Assembly: GCA_963824275.1 (NCBI GenBank)
Contig: CAWGOT010000003.1
Span: 1,302,001-1,366,000 of the forward strand
Source: JANXQG01 sp963824275
GTDB lineage: Bacteria > Planctomycetota > Planctomycetia > Pirellulales > Thermoguttaceae
DNA length: 64,000 bases
Direction of reading: 5' to 3'
The position numbers were made by a program, and so were the translations under genes. Numbering within the stretch: the first letter of the stretch is position 1; each line of letters begins with the position of its first letter. Shown here piece after piece: positions 47,680-57,761 of the stretch. Under the pieces are notes generated by a model, which had not been told where the DNA came from, searched no databases, and was given only the letters and a program-made list of their open reading frames with translations.

Positions 47680-48763
47680 TCAATCGACCATCCACGTCGT
47701 ACCGGAGCGGAGCAGGCGCGGCAAGTCGCCGTGGCCGCGCTCGGCGACCACCTCGTCGATCTGCTCGATCATGAGGTCGTCGTAGGTCGGCTTCTGGACC
47801 TGGCGGAAAATGCCAAAGGCCATGGGCATCTGCGGTGGCATGAAGGCGGCCAGCAGGTAAGCCGGCACCCGCGACGCATTGCCCGTGTCGTGGACCATCA
47901 GGTCTTGCTCCCGCACGCCGCCGACCATGGGTACATGGTGCCCGCCGATCGTGACCACCTCGGCTTGCGTGCCGCGAAGCACGATCCCCTTTTCGCCGTC
48001 CTTGCCGAACCGCACCGGCTGGCCGTGCTCGAGGAGGACCCAGTGGTCGTCGCGCTCGGAACGCTCGCCCAGGCTGCTGAGCACGCCCTCGTTGAAGACC
48101 ACGCAGTCTTGCAGGATCTCGACGAACGACACGCCCTTGTGCCGCGCCGCCGCCTCGAACGTCTGGCCCAGGTGCTGCGGGTCGGCGACGACCGTGCGGG
48201 CCACGAAGGTGGCCTCCGCGGCCAGGGCGATCTCGATCGGATGGATCGGCTGCTCGATCGTCGCCCAAGGGCTGGATTTGGTCTTCTTGCCGAACTCCGA
48301 GGTGGGCGAGTACTGTCCCTTCGTCAGACCGTAGATCTGGTTGTTGAACAGCAGGATGTTCAGGTCCAGGTTGCGCCGCAGGCAGTGGATGAGGTGGTTC
48401 GTGCCGATCGAGAGGCGTCGCCGTCGCCGGTGATGACCCACACGGAAAGATCGGGCCGGGCGCACTTCACGCCCATGGCGACCGCCGGCGCCCGGCCGTG
48501 GATGCTGTGCATCCCGTAGGTGTTCAGATAGTAGGGAAACCGCGACGAGCAGCCGATGCCCGGAGACGAAGCACGATCTTCTCCCGCGGAATGCCCAGCT
48601 TGGGCAGCACGTTCTGCACCTGCGTCAGAATGCCGTAATCGCCGCAGCCGGGACACCATTTGACCTCCTGGCCCGACTGGAAGTCCTTCCGCGTCAGCGG
48701 ATGCGGATTGACCATCTGCGGGACACAACTCTCGACCGGGGGATTCTGCGTATCGGTGCTCAT
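47680..48763 (-). CDS. korB: 2-oxoacid:ferredoxin oxidoreductase beta subunit (KorB-like), frameshifted
   Basis: ATG 48763. The beta subunit binds thiamine diphosphate: 'VKWCPGCGDYGILTQVQN', after an indel near 48570 'GIGCSSRFPYYLNTYGMHSI', 'SVWVITGDGDALSIGTNHLI' across an indel near 48410, and 'NNQIYGLTKGQYSPTSEFGK'. About 360 aa. Together with the alpha-gamma subunit it would decarboxylate 2-oxoglutarate or pyruvate with ferredoxin. In the C-terminal part the insert GGHHVPMVGG lies between 'EVVTI' and 'VREQDLMVHD'; it is encoded by family A copy 5 and absent from usual KorB proteins. Confidence 0.9.
47918..47949 (-). repeat. Dispersed palindromic element, family A, copy 5 (in frame in korB)
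   Basis: The minus strand has core CACCATGTACCCATGG with GGCGGG and TCGGCGGC flanks. It is read in the G-G-H-H-V-P-M-V-G-G frame. Confidence 0.88.
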
Positions 48764-48784
48764 TGGGATTCCTCCAAAAGTACT

Positions 48785-48823
48785 CCCTCTCCCGCCTGCT
48801 GTACTCAGCAGGATGGGAGAGGG
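48785..48823. repeat. Hairpin between korA and korB (related to the 45-bp Hsp70 repeat)
   Basis: The arms CCCTCTCCCGCCTGCT (48785-48800) and its near-complement (48807-48823) are followed by GGGGCAGGGGGTGAGGG. This is the intergenic relative of the LPLGEGQG-coding unit at 29669-29803. Confidence 0.8.
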
Positions 48824-48838
48824 GCAGGGGGTGAGGGC

Positions 48839-50739
48839 TCAATTCGTCTCTGCTAGGAAATCGATAATCTGTTGGCTCAACTCGCTCACGCGGAAGGGCC
48901 GGCCTTCGACTTTGCACAGCCCGGCGGCATCAACCAGGAACTTCGCCCTCAGCAGCGTGCAGAGCTGCCCCATATTGTTCTCCGGCACGAGGATCCGCTT
49001 GTAGGCCGCCAACAACGTGCCGAGATTGGCCGGGAAGGGATTCAAGTAGCGGAGGTGCAGGTGGTCGACCGAGCGGCCGGCCTCTTGCAGGCCGCTCGAC
49101 GGCCGCGGCCATCGGAACCGTAGGTGCTGCCCCAGCCGACGACCAACAGGTCGGCCTTACCCGGACCCGTGACGCTTGCCGGCGGGATATCGTGGGCAAT
49201 CCGCTCGATCTTCTCGGCACGCAGGTTGACCATCCGCTGATGGTTGGCCGCGTCGTAGCTGACCGCTCCGGTGACGTCTGGTCTTCTCCAGGCCGCCGAT
49301 GCGATGTTCCATCCGGGCGTTCCCGGGCGAAACCCAGGGCCGGGCCAGCGTCTTCGGGATCGCGGCGATAGGGGGCGAACTCGCTCGGGCGCGGGATCTG
49401 CGGCGTGTGCAGGTCGGGCAGGTCCTCGGGATCGACGATCCGCCACGGCTCGGCGCCGTTGGCCAGGAAGCTGTCCGAGAGGACCAGCACCGGCGTCATG
49501 TACTTGGTGGCCAGGCGGACCGCCTCGAACGCCATCGGCGAAGCAATCGGCAGGCGTGGCCGCGGCCAGCACGGCCAGCGGGCACTCGCCGTGCCGGCCG
49601 TGCACGGCCATCAGCAGGTCGGACTGCTCGGTCTTGGTGGGCATGCCCGTGCTCGGGCCGGCCCGCTGCACGTCGAAGACCACCATCGGCAGCTCGGTCA
49701 TCACGGCCAGGCCCAGGCCTTCGACCTTCAGCGCCAGGCCCGGGCCGCTGGTGCCGGTGGCCCCGATCGCCCCGCCGAAGGAGGCGCCGATGGCCGCCAC
49801 GCAGGCGGCGATCTCGTCTTCGGTCTGCAGCGTGCGGACGTCGTATTCCTTGTACTTCGACAGCTCGTGCAGGATCTCGCTGGCCGGCGTGATCGGATAG
49901 CTGGCATAGACCAGCGTGCGGCCGGCCCTGTGGGCCGCCGCGACCAGCCCCAGGGCGGCGGCCTCGTTGCCCGTCACGCGGCGATAGCGGCCCTTGGGCA
50001 GCCGCGCCGCCGCCACCGTGTGCTGCACGCGGAACAACTCGGCCGTGTCGGCATAGTTGTAGCCGGCCCGCAGGCTGGCGCCGTTGGCCGCCATCACCGA
50101 GCGGGTTGCTTGCGGAACTTCTTCATCAGCCACTCCAGCACCGGCTGGAGCGGCCGATCGTAGAGCCAGAGGCTCACGCCCAGGGCGAAGAAGTTCTTGC
50201 ACCGCGCGGCGTCCTTGCGCGGCAAGCTGCAAATGCCGCACGGCCTCCTCGTTCAGCCGCGTCATGGCCACGGGAATCACGCGATAGGCGGACAGCTCGC
50301 CGCTGGTCAAGCGGATTGGCGGCATAGCCGGCCTTGGCCAAGTTGGCCTCGTTGAACTCGTCTTCGTTGACGACGATGATCCCGCCGGGCTGCACGTCGC
50401 GGAGGTTGACCTTCAAGGCCGCCGGGTTCATGGCAACCAGCACGTAAGGCGAATCGCCCGGCGTATGGACTTCGTGATCGGCGAAGCTGAGCTGAAAACC
50501 GCTCACGCCGCCCAGCGAACCGGCAGGGCGCGGATTTCCGAGGGATAATCCGGCAGCGTGCAGACGGCCAACCCCGTCATCGAGGCGATGTCCGCGAACT
50601 GGCTGCCGACCAACTGCATGCCGTCGCCCGAATCGCCCGCAAAGCGGACCGTAGCGGAATGGACCTGGACAAATTCCCGTTCCCTTGGCGCCGAGGGCGA
50701 AGGACCGGCTGCCGTCTTGGCAGATTCCGTAGCGGACAT
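48839..50739 (-). CDS. korA: 2-oxoacid:ferredoxin oxidoreductase, fused gamma-alpha subunit (KorA-like), heavily frameshifted
   Basis: ATG 50739. The N-terminal ~200 residues are the gamma domain ('VRFAGDSGDGMQLVGSQFAD', 'VLVAMNPAALKVNL'). The alpha domain follows ('YRRVTGNEAAALGLVAAAHR', 'ASYPITPASEILHELSK', 'IGASFGGAIGATGTSGPGL', 'MPTKTEQSDLLMAVHGRHGE') and the C-terminal ending is 'ILVPENNMGQLCTLLRAKFL'. At least five indels (near 50515, 50310, 49545, 49290 and 49105) break it. About 630 aa. Fused gamma-alpha KorA paired with KorB is the usual two-subunit bacterial arrangement. The start of korB follows 75 bp downstream, across a repeat hairpin. Confidence 0.88.
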
Positions 50740-50873
50740 AATTGGATCTCGCAGATAGGTTTAGGATAGCGGCCGACGTTTAGCGGCGCGGCACGTCCCA
50801 GTAGCAGATTCTAAATTACCAGTTTTTCCAGGTAAATCAAGCGCTACGGCGTGTAAAACAACAACTGCACGCA

Positions 50874-50924
50874 GGACGGATTGCCAATCCGTCGTGTTTT
50901 GTGGGACGGATTGCCAATCCGTCC
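50874..50924. repeat. Two tandem palindromes GGACGGATTGCCAATCCGTCC
   Basis: Copies at 50874-50893 and 50904-50924 each form a 10-bp-arm palindrome and can also pair with one another. They lie in the 224-bp gap between korA and the UPF0173 gene, which shows no coding sequence. Confidence 0.8.
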
Positions 50925-50963
50925 TACGGCGCGGCGTGTATTTACATACAAAATTGTCACAAA

Positions 50964-51647
50964 TCAGAGGACGAGCTTGCCACCCGGTTGGAGCACGACG
51001 GCCTCGACGCCCGTTTCCGCGCGGACCTGGCGGGCCCAGGCTTCGGCGTCCTGGGCGATGATCGGCCAGGTGCCGTTATGGATCGGCACGACCCGCCGGG
51101 GCTTGAGCAAGCGGACGGCCTCCAGGGCGTCGGCCGGTCCCATGGTATAGTTGTCGCCGATGGGGACGGCGGCCAAGTCGAGTCCTGCGGCGCCGATCAG
51201 TTTCATGTCGGAGAAGAGGGCGGTGTCGCAGGCGAAGTAGGCGGCGCGCTCGTCGCGGGCGAGGATGAAGCCGCAGGGGTTGCCGGCATAGCTGCCGTCG
51301 GGCATCGAGGAGGAGTGCAGGGCCAGGGTCATGGTCAGGCGGCCGAAGGGGAAGTTGAAACCGCCGCCAAGATTCATGGCATGCACGTTCTTGACGCCGC
51401 GGGCCGAAAGCCACTGGCAGACCTCGAAGATCCCGATGACCGTGGCCCCGGTCCGTGCAGCGATCTCGACCGTATCGCCGACATGGTCGCCATGCCCGTG
51501 CGAGACGAGGATGAAATCGGCCTCGACCTGCCCTGCCTTCACGGGGCTCAAGGGGTTGTCGTTGAGAAAGGGGTCCAGGAGCAGGCGGTGCTCGCCGGCC
51601 CGGATCGACCAGGCGTTGTGGCCCAGCCAGGTGATTTCGGTGGACAT
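50964..51647 (-). CDS. UPF0173-family metal-dependent hydrolase
   Basis: The 227-aa metallo-beta-lactamase-fold protein shows 'MSTEITWLGHNAWSIRAGEH', the metal-binding motif 'VSHGHGDHVGDTVEIA', 'AYFACDTALFSDMKLIGA', 'AVPIGDNYTMGPADALEA' and 'VVPIHNGTWPIIAQ'. These match the UPF0173/UlaG-like group. Substrate unknown; the family is cytoplasmic. The start ATG 51647 is clear. It reads away from korA, with a palindromic gap between them. Confidence 0.93.
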   Translation of the reverse strand: MSTEITWLGHNAWSIRAGEHRLLLDPFLNDNPLSPVKAGQVEADFILVSHGHGDHVGDTVEIAARTGATVIGIFEVCQWLSARGVKNVHAMNLGGGFNFPFGRLTMTLALHSSSMPDGSYAGNPCGFILARDERAAYFACDTALFSDMKLIGAAGLDLAAVPIGDNYTMGPADALEAVRLLKPRRVVPIHNGTWPIIAQDAEAWARQVRAETGVEAVVLQPGGKLVL

Positions 51648-51728
51648 CGAAGGTACTCCGTGCGCGCTTTGGTTTAGGCATGCATTTTACAGCATGGTGG
51701 AGGGGATTCAAGTCCGCCGTACTCATCA

Positions 51729-51781
51729 TACTCATCACGCTCCGCCGTGATGGAAAGCATCACGGCGGAGCGTGATGAGTA
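51729..51781. repeat. Perfect 24-bp hairpin (family B) after the 81-aa gene
   Basis: Arms 51729-51752 and 51758-51781 are perfectly complementary around a 5-nt loop (GAAAG). The stem ends 4 bp from the stop codon of the upstream 81-aa gene (51785), so it may act as its terminator or mRNA stabiliser. The right arm equals the family B element inside the ExeA-like gene. Confidence 0.9.
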
Positions 51782-51784
51782 CGA

Positions 51785-52030
51785 TTACCGTCCTTCCATC
51801 CCCGCCCGGATCGCCTGCAACTCGGCCTTCGGCTCGCGATCGGCGCACTCCTCCCTGCCGGCGCGGCGATACCAATACAGGCTATTGCTGCGGTCGCCCT
51901 CGATCTTGTGCAGAACGGCATGGATCCAACTCGCCGTGCGGTCGGAATCAAATTCTTGTACGATGCCGTGGGCAGCGTCCCACTGGCCGTCCAAGGCCAA
52001 ATCGATGGCCCTCAAGAGTTCGGCGTTCAT
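51785..52030 (-). CDS. Small conserved hypothetical protein
   Basis: The 81-aa protein shows 'MNAELLRAIDLALDGQWDAA' and 'ASWIHAVLHKIEGDRSNSLY', then 'WYRRAG'. The pattern L-x-L-x-G-x-W-D-x-A-H-x-I-V-Q with W-I-H-A-x-L-H-x-I-E-G-D is a conserved family found widely in proteobacteria and relatives, all helical and without known function. It is probably cytoplasmic. A hairpin follows the stop directly. Confidence 0.82.
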   Translation of the reverse strand: MNAELLRAIDLALDGQWDAAHGIVQEFDSDRTASWIHAVLHKIEGDRSNSLYWYRRAGREECADREPKAELQAIRAGMEGR

Positions 52031-52192
52031 GGCGTTCCTCGCAGGTTGTCGCGTCCCTTGTCATTATCCGCACCGGACCTTGTGCCGGCAAGCGAGAAGT
52101 TCTCCCGCAGTCGATCGGCCTGACTTCCGGTGCCGGGTCCGGCCGCCTATAATTGCGGGGAAGTTTCTCGATTTGCAATGCACAAGGAGAAC

Positions 52193-52600
52193 ATGATGCC
52201 TGATATCACCCTGGCGCAAGCCAAGTCCGCCGTCGATGCCGCGTTTGCCAAGGCCCAGGAACTGGGTGCGAAGATGAATATCGCCGTCGTCGACACGGGA
52301 ACCCATTTGAAGAGCTTTGCCCGCATGGACGGCGCTTGGCTCGGGTCCGCTGACATCTCGATCCGCAAGGCCCGCACCGCCCGGCTTTTTGACATGCCCA
52401 CCGGCGAGATCGGCAAGCTCTCGCAGCCCGGCGGCTCGCTCTACGCCATCGAGCATTCCAACGGAGGGCTGATCACCTTTCCCGGCGGCGTGCCGATCGT
52501 GAACGCGGCCGGGGAAGTGATCGGCGCCATCGGCGTATCGGGCAGCACGGTCGAGAACGACCATGCCGTCGCGTCGGCCGGGGCAAAAGCAGTGAAGTAG
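52193..52600 (+). CDS. GlcG/HbpS-like heme-binding family protein
   Basis: ATG 52193 or 52196 (MPDITLAQAKSAVDAAF) follows the Shine-Dalgarno AAGGAG at 52184. The GlcG/HbpS fold motifs 'MNIAVVDTGTHLKSFARMDG', 'SIRKARTARLF' and 'FPGGVPIVNAAGEVIGAIGV' with 'GSTVENDHAVA' cover the entire 135 aa. Family members bind heme or corrinoid-type ligands; no signal peptide is present here. It stands between a divergent small gene and a downstream DUF155-like gene. Confidence 0.9.
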   Translation: MMPDITLAQAKSAVDAAFAKAQELGAKMNIAVVDTGTHLKSFARMDGAWLGSADISIRKARTARLFDMPTGEIGKLSQPGGSLYAIEHSNGGLITFPGGVPIVNAAGEVIGAIGVSGSTVENDHAVASAGAKAVK

Positions 52601-52622
52601 GTTCGATTTGGAAACAAGTGTC

Positions 52623-52666
52623 GCCTTTCGCTCCGCGAAAGATGCGGCTTTCGCGGAGCGAAAGGC
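52623..52666. repeat. Perfect 19-bp hairpin between GlcG-like and DUF155-like genes
   Basis: GCCTTTCGCTCCGCGAAAG (52623-52641), a 6-nt loop, then the perfect complement at 52648-52666. It lies 23 bp after one stop and 13 bp before the next start, so it may attenuate transcription or translation of the following gene. Confidence 0.88.
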
Positions 52667-52678
52667 AACGATACAGCC

Positions 52679-53791
52679 ATGACTTCTACGGAAACCGGCG
52701 GGCCTGTCGTTCGCGGCTGCTGCCACGTCTACCACTCGGTCGACATCGGCTTTTCGGTCGACTTGAAACACTGCGTGGGCCTGATCCAGGAGGCGCACGA
52801 GCAGTGCGGCTTCCGCCATCGCACGCGGACGCCGGCCTGCTTGAACCTCCGCCCCGCGCCGGTCCACATCAGCCAGGGCATGGAGCCGATTCGCGGCGAG
52901 AGTTTTGTCACGGAAAACTCGGTCGCGATTACGGTCTATGATTTTGGCGCCGTGTCCGTGGAATACCGGGTCCCTTTTGAAGGGACCCTCGATCGCCTCG
53001 CCGTGCTCAGCAGCGAACTGTACGACAAGACGGCGTTCGCGGCCGATGCCCGCGCCAGGGCCGAGTCCCTGCTGGCGGCCATCCGCCCTGCCGTGCGCAG
53101 GGCAAGCGTCCGCGAGGATACGGAGGATTACCTCGTCTTCGCGATTCCTGCGCTGGGAGCCGGCGATCGCGACTTCGAGGCCTTTCTCAGCGAGAACCGG
53201 CAAGTCCTGGCCCAGGTGCTCAGCAGCAACACCAACGCCCTTTCCCGACAGCAACTGCGGGAAGAGCTTTCGCGGTGCGTCGCCTATTACGAGGACGACC
53301 TGACGATCATTACCTGGAACGCGGCCCTGGTCTTCGGCACGAACATGGAGGACGTGCTCACGGTGCTCGAGTTGGCCAACGTCCAGTTGCGGGAACTGCA
53401 CTGCCTCGACGACCAGCTCGACGACAGCCTGCAAGAGACCCACGACATACGCGAGCGGGTGAAGCGAGTCAAGACATCGATGGGGACCATCCGCGAGTTG
53501 ATGCTCGACGGCCAGGCCTTCAGCGAGGCGGTGACCAACGCCTTCAAGCCCTTTCCCGACGCCTTCCTGGCCCGCGTCTATGACCTGGCTTCGCGGGCCA
53601 TGGGGCTGCAACACTTCGACCGCAGCGTTCAGGACAAGCTCAGCCTGCTCAATACGCTCTACACGACCCTAGCCGACGAGGCCGCCCACGAACGATCCGT
53701 GCGTCTTGAGTGGATCGTGATCATCCTCATTGTGATCGAGATTATCATGGGCTTCTCGGAGAAGCTGCTGCCGCTGCTTCACCGCGGGTAG
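52679..53791 (+). CDS. DUF155/RMD1-like membrane-anchored protein
   Basis: The 370-aa protein has an N-terminal domain ('EPIRGESFVTENSVAITVYD', 'FGAVSVEYRVPFEG') and a helical region ('YYEDDLTIITWNAALVFG', 'DQLDDSLQETHDIRERVKRV'). It ends in a hydrophobic helix 'LEWIVIILIVIEIIMGF' with a short tail. This order (RMD1-type domain, helical hairpin, single C-terminal TM) resembles DUF155/RMD1 proteins, implicated in organelle translation in eukaryotes. The bacterial role is unknown. It converges with and overlaps the 3' end of the large methyltransferase gene by 47 bp. Confidence 0.7.
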   Translation: MTSTETGGPVVRGCCHVYHSVDIGFSVDLKHCVGLIQEAHEQCGFRHRTRTPACLNLRPAPVHISQGMEPIRGESFVTENSVAITVYDFGAVSVEYRVPFEGTLDRLAVLSSELYDKTAFAADARARAESLLAAIRPAVRRASVREDTEDYLVFAIPALGAGDRDFEAFLSENRQVLAQVLSSNTNALSRQQLREELSRCVAYYEDDLTIITWNAALVFGTNMEDVLTVLELANVQLRELHCLDDQLDDSLQETHDIRERVKRVKTSMGTIRELMLDGQAFSEAVTNAFKPFPDAFLARVYDLASRAMGLQHFDRSVQDKLSLLNTLYTTLADEAAHERSVRLEWIVIILIVIEIIMGFSEKLLPLLHRG

Positions 53792-56700
53792 TGTCCTGGT
53801 CTGCCTTTGCGGGCCAGACGTAGGTTGCCGCCTTCACGCGCCGGTAGTTCTCGTCCAGCGCCGGTTGCATGAGCACGATCGCGGTCAGCCGCCGGGCGAT
53901 GTTCATGAACTCCCGGGCCTCTTCGGGCTTGATGGCCCGCCCAAGGACCTTGGCTTCGCGGTAGCTCAGCCATTTCTTGACGACCTGATAGCCGCCAACG
54001 TAGTACTCCCACACGTTCATGGGAATGTTACGCCAGTAGACTGAACCGTTCAGGTAGACGTCCAGAGTCCTCGCGCCCAGGAGCCGTCGCACGTCTGCGG
54101 AGGAGATGCCGCGTGCCGCCGCTTCGGCGTCGATGGCCTTGGCCTCCACTTCATTCAAGTCGCGCTCGACCAGCTTGCCCTTGGCCGGCATCGTCACGCC
54201 CTCCTTGCCCTTGTGCCCCCAGCCGGCGGTAACGGCCAGGTCGTCGCCATCGAAGTCGATGTGCCCGCCGCCGATCTTGTGGAAGAGGCCGATGGTCCTC
54301 ACCACCGGGGCCACGTTTCCGCACATCACGCCGCGCACGTTGTCCTCCATGTCCAAGAGCGCCGCGAGTTGTTTACCCAGCGCGGCGGACGCTTCCAGCA
54401 TCGTGCGGTCGGCGGGAAGCGGTATTCGCGGCCAGTCGCGGCGGATGCCGTCGGCGTTCTCGATCAGGTAATCCGGGCTATAGCCAATCGCCAACGCATG
54501 CATCCAGACCAACCGGGCAGTGTCGCTGTCGTCCGCGGCCGCTTCGACCCCTAGCGCGGACAAATAGCTGCGCAACAGCGGCGATTGGTTTGCGACCACT
54601 TCGCCCGTGAGGAATGAGCTTTGCTCCGCGGCCTGCCTTCCCGCTGCCCTGGCCGATGCGGAGAGCATCACCGGGAAATGCCGCGCATGCCCGGAAATAC
54701 AGTCGTAGTCGCAGACCTGCCGGGAGAAATAGAAGGGCGGTCCCTCGGGCGTCTTGTCGGCAGTGTCGCGGGTGATGAAGAACTGGTTGCCGGCGATCGT
54801 CGAGTGTTCCAAAAGGTCGGGGCTTGGTCGGGAGAAGAGCGGCTGAATTCGAGCGTCCAGATAAGCATAGCGCACATCCAAAGGCTTGAATGGGTAGCGG
54901 ACAATGCACCGTTGTTCAAAGACGACCTCGCCCTTTAGCTTGGCGCGAGTGGCCTCGGCCATGAATTCGCCCGATGATTTCATGAACGTGGGACAAACCA
55001 ACCGGATTTCCGCGTCGTCCTTCGAGGGGTCCAAGTAATCTCTGAGTTTCGACAGCTCTTTCTTTTCTATCACGATCAGCGAGTTTCCGCGTCGCTCGAC
55101 GGGGCCGTTGAAGTGGGAAATGGAGAGTTCCGGCACCTTGGGCCACGCATTGTACGCCGACGAAACGCTTTCCGGCTGGAAAGAGAAACGGTTCTCCAGA
55201 CGCGGGTCGGCCGGCACATAATCCACGTCGATGTTCTTGCGGTCGAGGCTGTTCAGCAGGTCGGTGCGTTTACTTGCGCCCCAGAAATGCCGGAACCGCA
55301 CGCTGGGTTTCTTCGCGCGCGGCCTTGCGAACGATGACGCAAACGGTCGTGCCCACGCGGATGCCCTCGCGATTGTAATCGGTGGAAAAGACCGACGGAT
55401 CGGGGTTGCCGTCGGGGGTCAGCTTGCCGGTCTCCCGGCTGTCGCCGTTCATGCAATCGAACCAGAGCTTGTCGAACTCGGAAAGAAAACGTTGACGCAT
55501 GACGACAAACGACGGGTCGCCGAGGTAAGAGAAGTTGGAGATGAAAGACACCACGCCCATGCCGCTCATTTCCGCGATTCGCCGCTCGGCAAGGCGGAAA
55601 AAGCGAACGTAAAGATCATCCAGGTTGAACTTCTTGATCCCCCAGCCGCCCATTGAGGGCGGGTCGTTCAGCTTGTAGCGCTTGATCCGTTTGACACCGT
55701 TCTCCCCGTTCTTCTTTCCATTCTTCTTTCCCTCTTGGTAGTAGACCCCCTTGTAGACTTCCACCAGCCCTTCCTCTTCTTCAGGGCTGACGCCGGCAAA
55801 GGCGTTATACGGCGGATTGCCAAGGACCACGAGAATTCGCTTGTCGCGCTTGACGTGCGCGGCGGCGTCGCGCTCCTCCTCCAACTCGGCCCACTGGGCG
55901 ACTTTCTGCTTGGCCCCTGTGGGCGGCTCCCAGCCGGTCAGGGCATTGGTCAGATAAACCGCGGCCCGCTCCGCTTTCGGCGTTGATAGCGGCGCGCCAA
56001 TCTGCTGCAGCAGCAAACCGATCTGCAGGTGCGCGATCACGAAAGGCGCGGGCATGATCTCAAAACCGAAAACACGATCCATGGCGGCCGTCTTGACATC
56101 GCAGGCTGCCAGTCCATTGTCGTGCTTCTCGCGAACGGTCCTCTCGATCTGTCGCAGCACTTCCACAAGATACGCCCCCGTGCCGCAACAAGGATCCAGC
56201 ACGATCACGTTCGGATCGGCCAGCCCTTGGGGCAGATCGAGCTCCTCGCGCAATACGGCATCCACGCGGGCCACCTGATATTTGACGATCTCGGGCGGCG
56301 TGTACCAGACTCCCAGGGCCTTCCGCAGCTCGGGATCGTAGGCTTCCAGGAAGGGTTCATAGAAGTACTGGACCGCGTGCTCGTCCTCGAAGCTCTTGAA
56401 GAACTCGCCGCGATCGACGCGATTGAGCACCTCGGCCGCCCAATCGAGCGTTTCCACCAGCCCCAGCGGCCCCAGGCGGCTCGGCTTGGCCACTTCTTCG
56501 TACAAGGTGCGCACGAACGGCACGTGCAGCGACCACTCCGCGCTCCGCCATTCGAACTTCGCCTTTGGGCCGGGCTTGTCCTTGTGCCAGCGGACCCAGG
56601 CGGAAAAAACGCCGTAGAACAGGGACTGCACCAGCGTGGAGCGAAAGAAATGCTCGCCCTTTTCGTCGCTGAACTTCATCCCCAAGGCGTCTTCCAGGGC

Positions 56701-57419
56701 GCTGCGGACGGCTTGCAGGGCCGGAAGCTGCTTCTGCTGCTCGACGCGGAAGAGGGCGTCGCGGGCGTAGGACGCCAGGAACCAGGCCACGTCTTTGGGA
56801 TTGATCAGCGGGGCCGCGTGCAGGCACGCCCGCTTGATGAACTCGACAAATTGTGCCCCCTTCTGCTGGGCCACGGTGCGGGGATGCGCGGCCTTGCGCT
56901 GCCAAAAGTCCTTTTCATCATCGGCCAGGGCGAACGCTTCGCGCGGGACGGGCTGCCAGTTTGCCCGCGCTCGACAATCAGGAACTCCCGCAGGTTCGTC
57001 ACGATGACGATGCCGTAGGTCTGCAGGTAGCCCTTGACCTGCTCGCTTTCGGCGATGGCCTTCACTTCCGCTTTGGTTCCCTTGGCTTCCATGGCCCCGC
57101 GGGCTGGTAATTGTCCGGCCTTGGGAGCGCCGTCCGCTTGCCGCTGGAATTGGTCCGGGGTGAACAGCCCTCCGTCAGGCATGCCTGCGCCAAGGTTGCG
57201 GAGATTCATCACGCAGCGGACCTTGGGCTTGAGGGTCTTCCCTACGGCATGGAACAGGTTGGAAAGCGCCGGATAGTAGGACGTTTCGGCGACGCCCCCG
57301 CCCATGTCATGGATCGCCTTCAACTCGGTGAGATAGTCCTCCAGAATTCGGCCGGAGAGGCTGCCGGGAGATTGCCCTTCGGCCGCTTCCGTGGAGATGT
57401 CCGATGCTTGTTTGGCCAT
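53745..57419 (-). CDS. Large type ISP/IIG-like N6-adenine methyltransferase, frameshifted
   Basis: ATG 57419 (MAKQASDISTEAAEGQSPG). Joining across indels near 56960 and 55285 gives about 1,220 aa. An N-terminal region reads 'LEDYLTELKAIHDMGGGVAE'. The helical domain ends 'DPELRKALGVWYTPPEIVKY', then MTase motif I 'VLDPCCGTGAYLVEVLRQIE' and motif IV 'ILVVLGNPPYNAF'. A long C-terminal target-recognition region ends near 'WEYYVGGYQVVKKWLSYREA'. This is the type ISP / MmeI-like layout, but no helicase motifs are seen, so it may be an orphan methylase or a type IIG enzyme. It is the third restriction-modification locus in the window. Confidence 0.87.
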
Positions 57420-57715
57420 GTTCGCCGACCTTCCTTGCCATGAGCGATTGCCACGAGCGGCTGTCCGCCAGAATAGCATCTTGTCGTAATGGAAACAAGG
57501 GTACACCACCCCAATTCCGGGAAATATGCTGGCAAGCCGTCGCGGTCGCGAATTTCATCGGGCCCCACTTGCCTCGGCAATTGCCGCACCCGACAATTGA
57601 ACGTGCTCATCCCTCAGGAAACCCTCATTCATGCCCGATTATTGCCACATCCATCCGATCGGCATCGGCCCAGCGTTACACTTTGCGCGTCCTGAAATGA
57701 GCCGTTTCGTACTAA
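57420..57715. other. Gap between methyltransferase and cytochrome genes
   Basis: About 300 bp with no supported gene on either strand. It must hold the divergent promoters for both large genes, but I see no clear -35/-10 pair. Confidence 0.4.
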
Positions 57716-57719
57716 CTCG

Positions 57720-57761
57720 AAGCGCAAGCGAGGGAATAAGTTGCGGCCCTCGCTTGCGCTT
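57720..57761. repeat. Inverted repeat of the AGCGCAAGCGAGGG type
   Basis: Perfect 15-bp arms 57720-57734 and 57747-57761. The plus-strand translation of the left part is 'LTRSASEG', a peptide I associate with Planctomycetota intergenic repeats (recollection). The right arm touches the candidate TTG start of the cytochrome gene. Confidence 0.85.
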
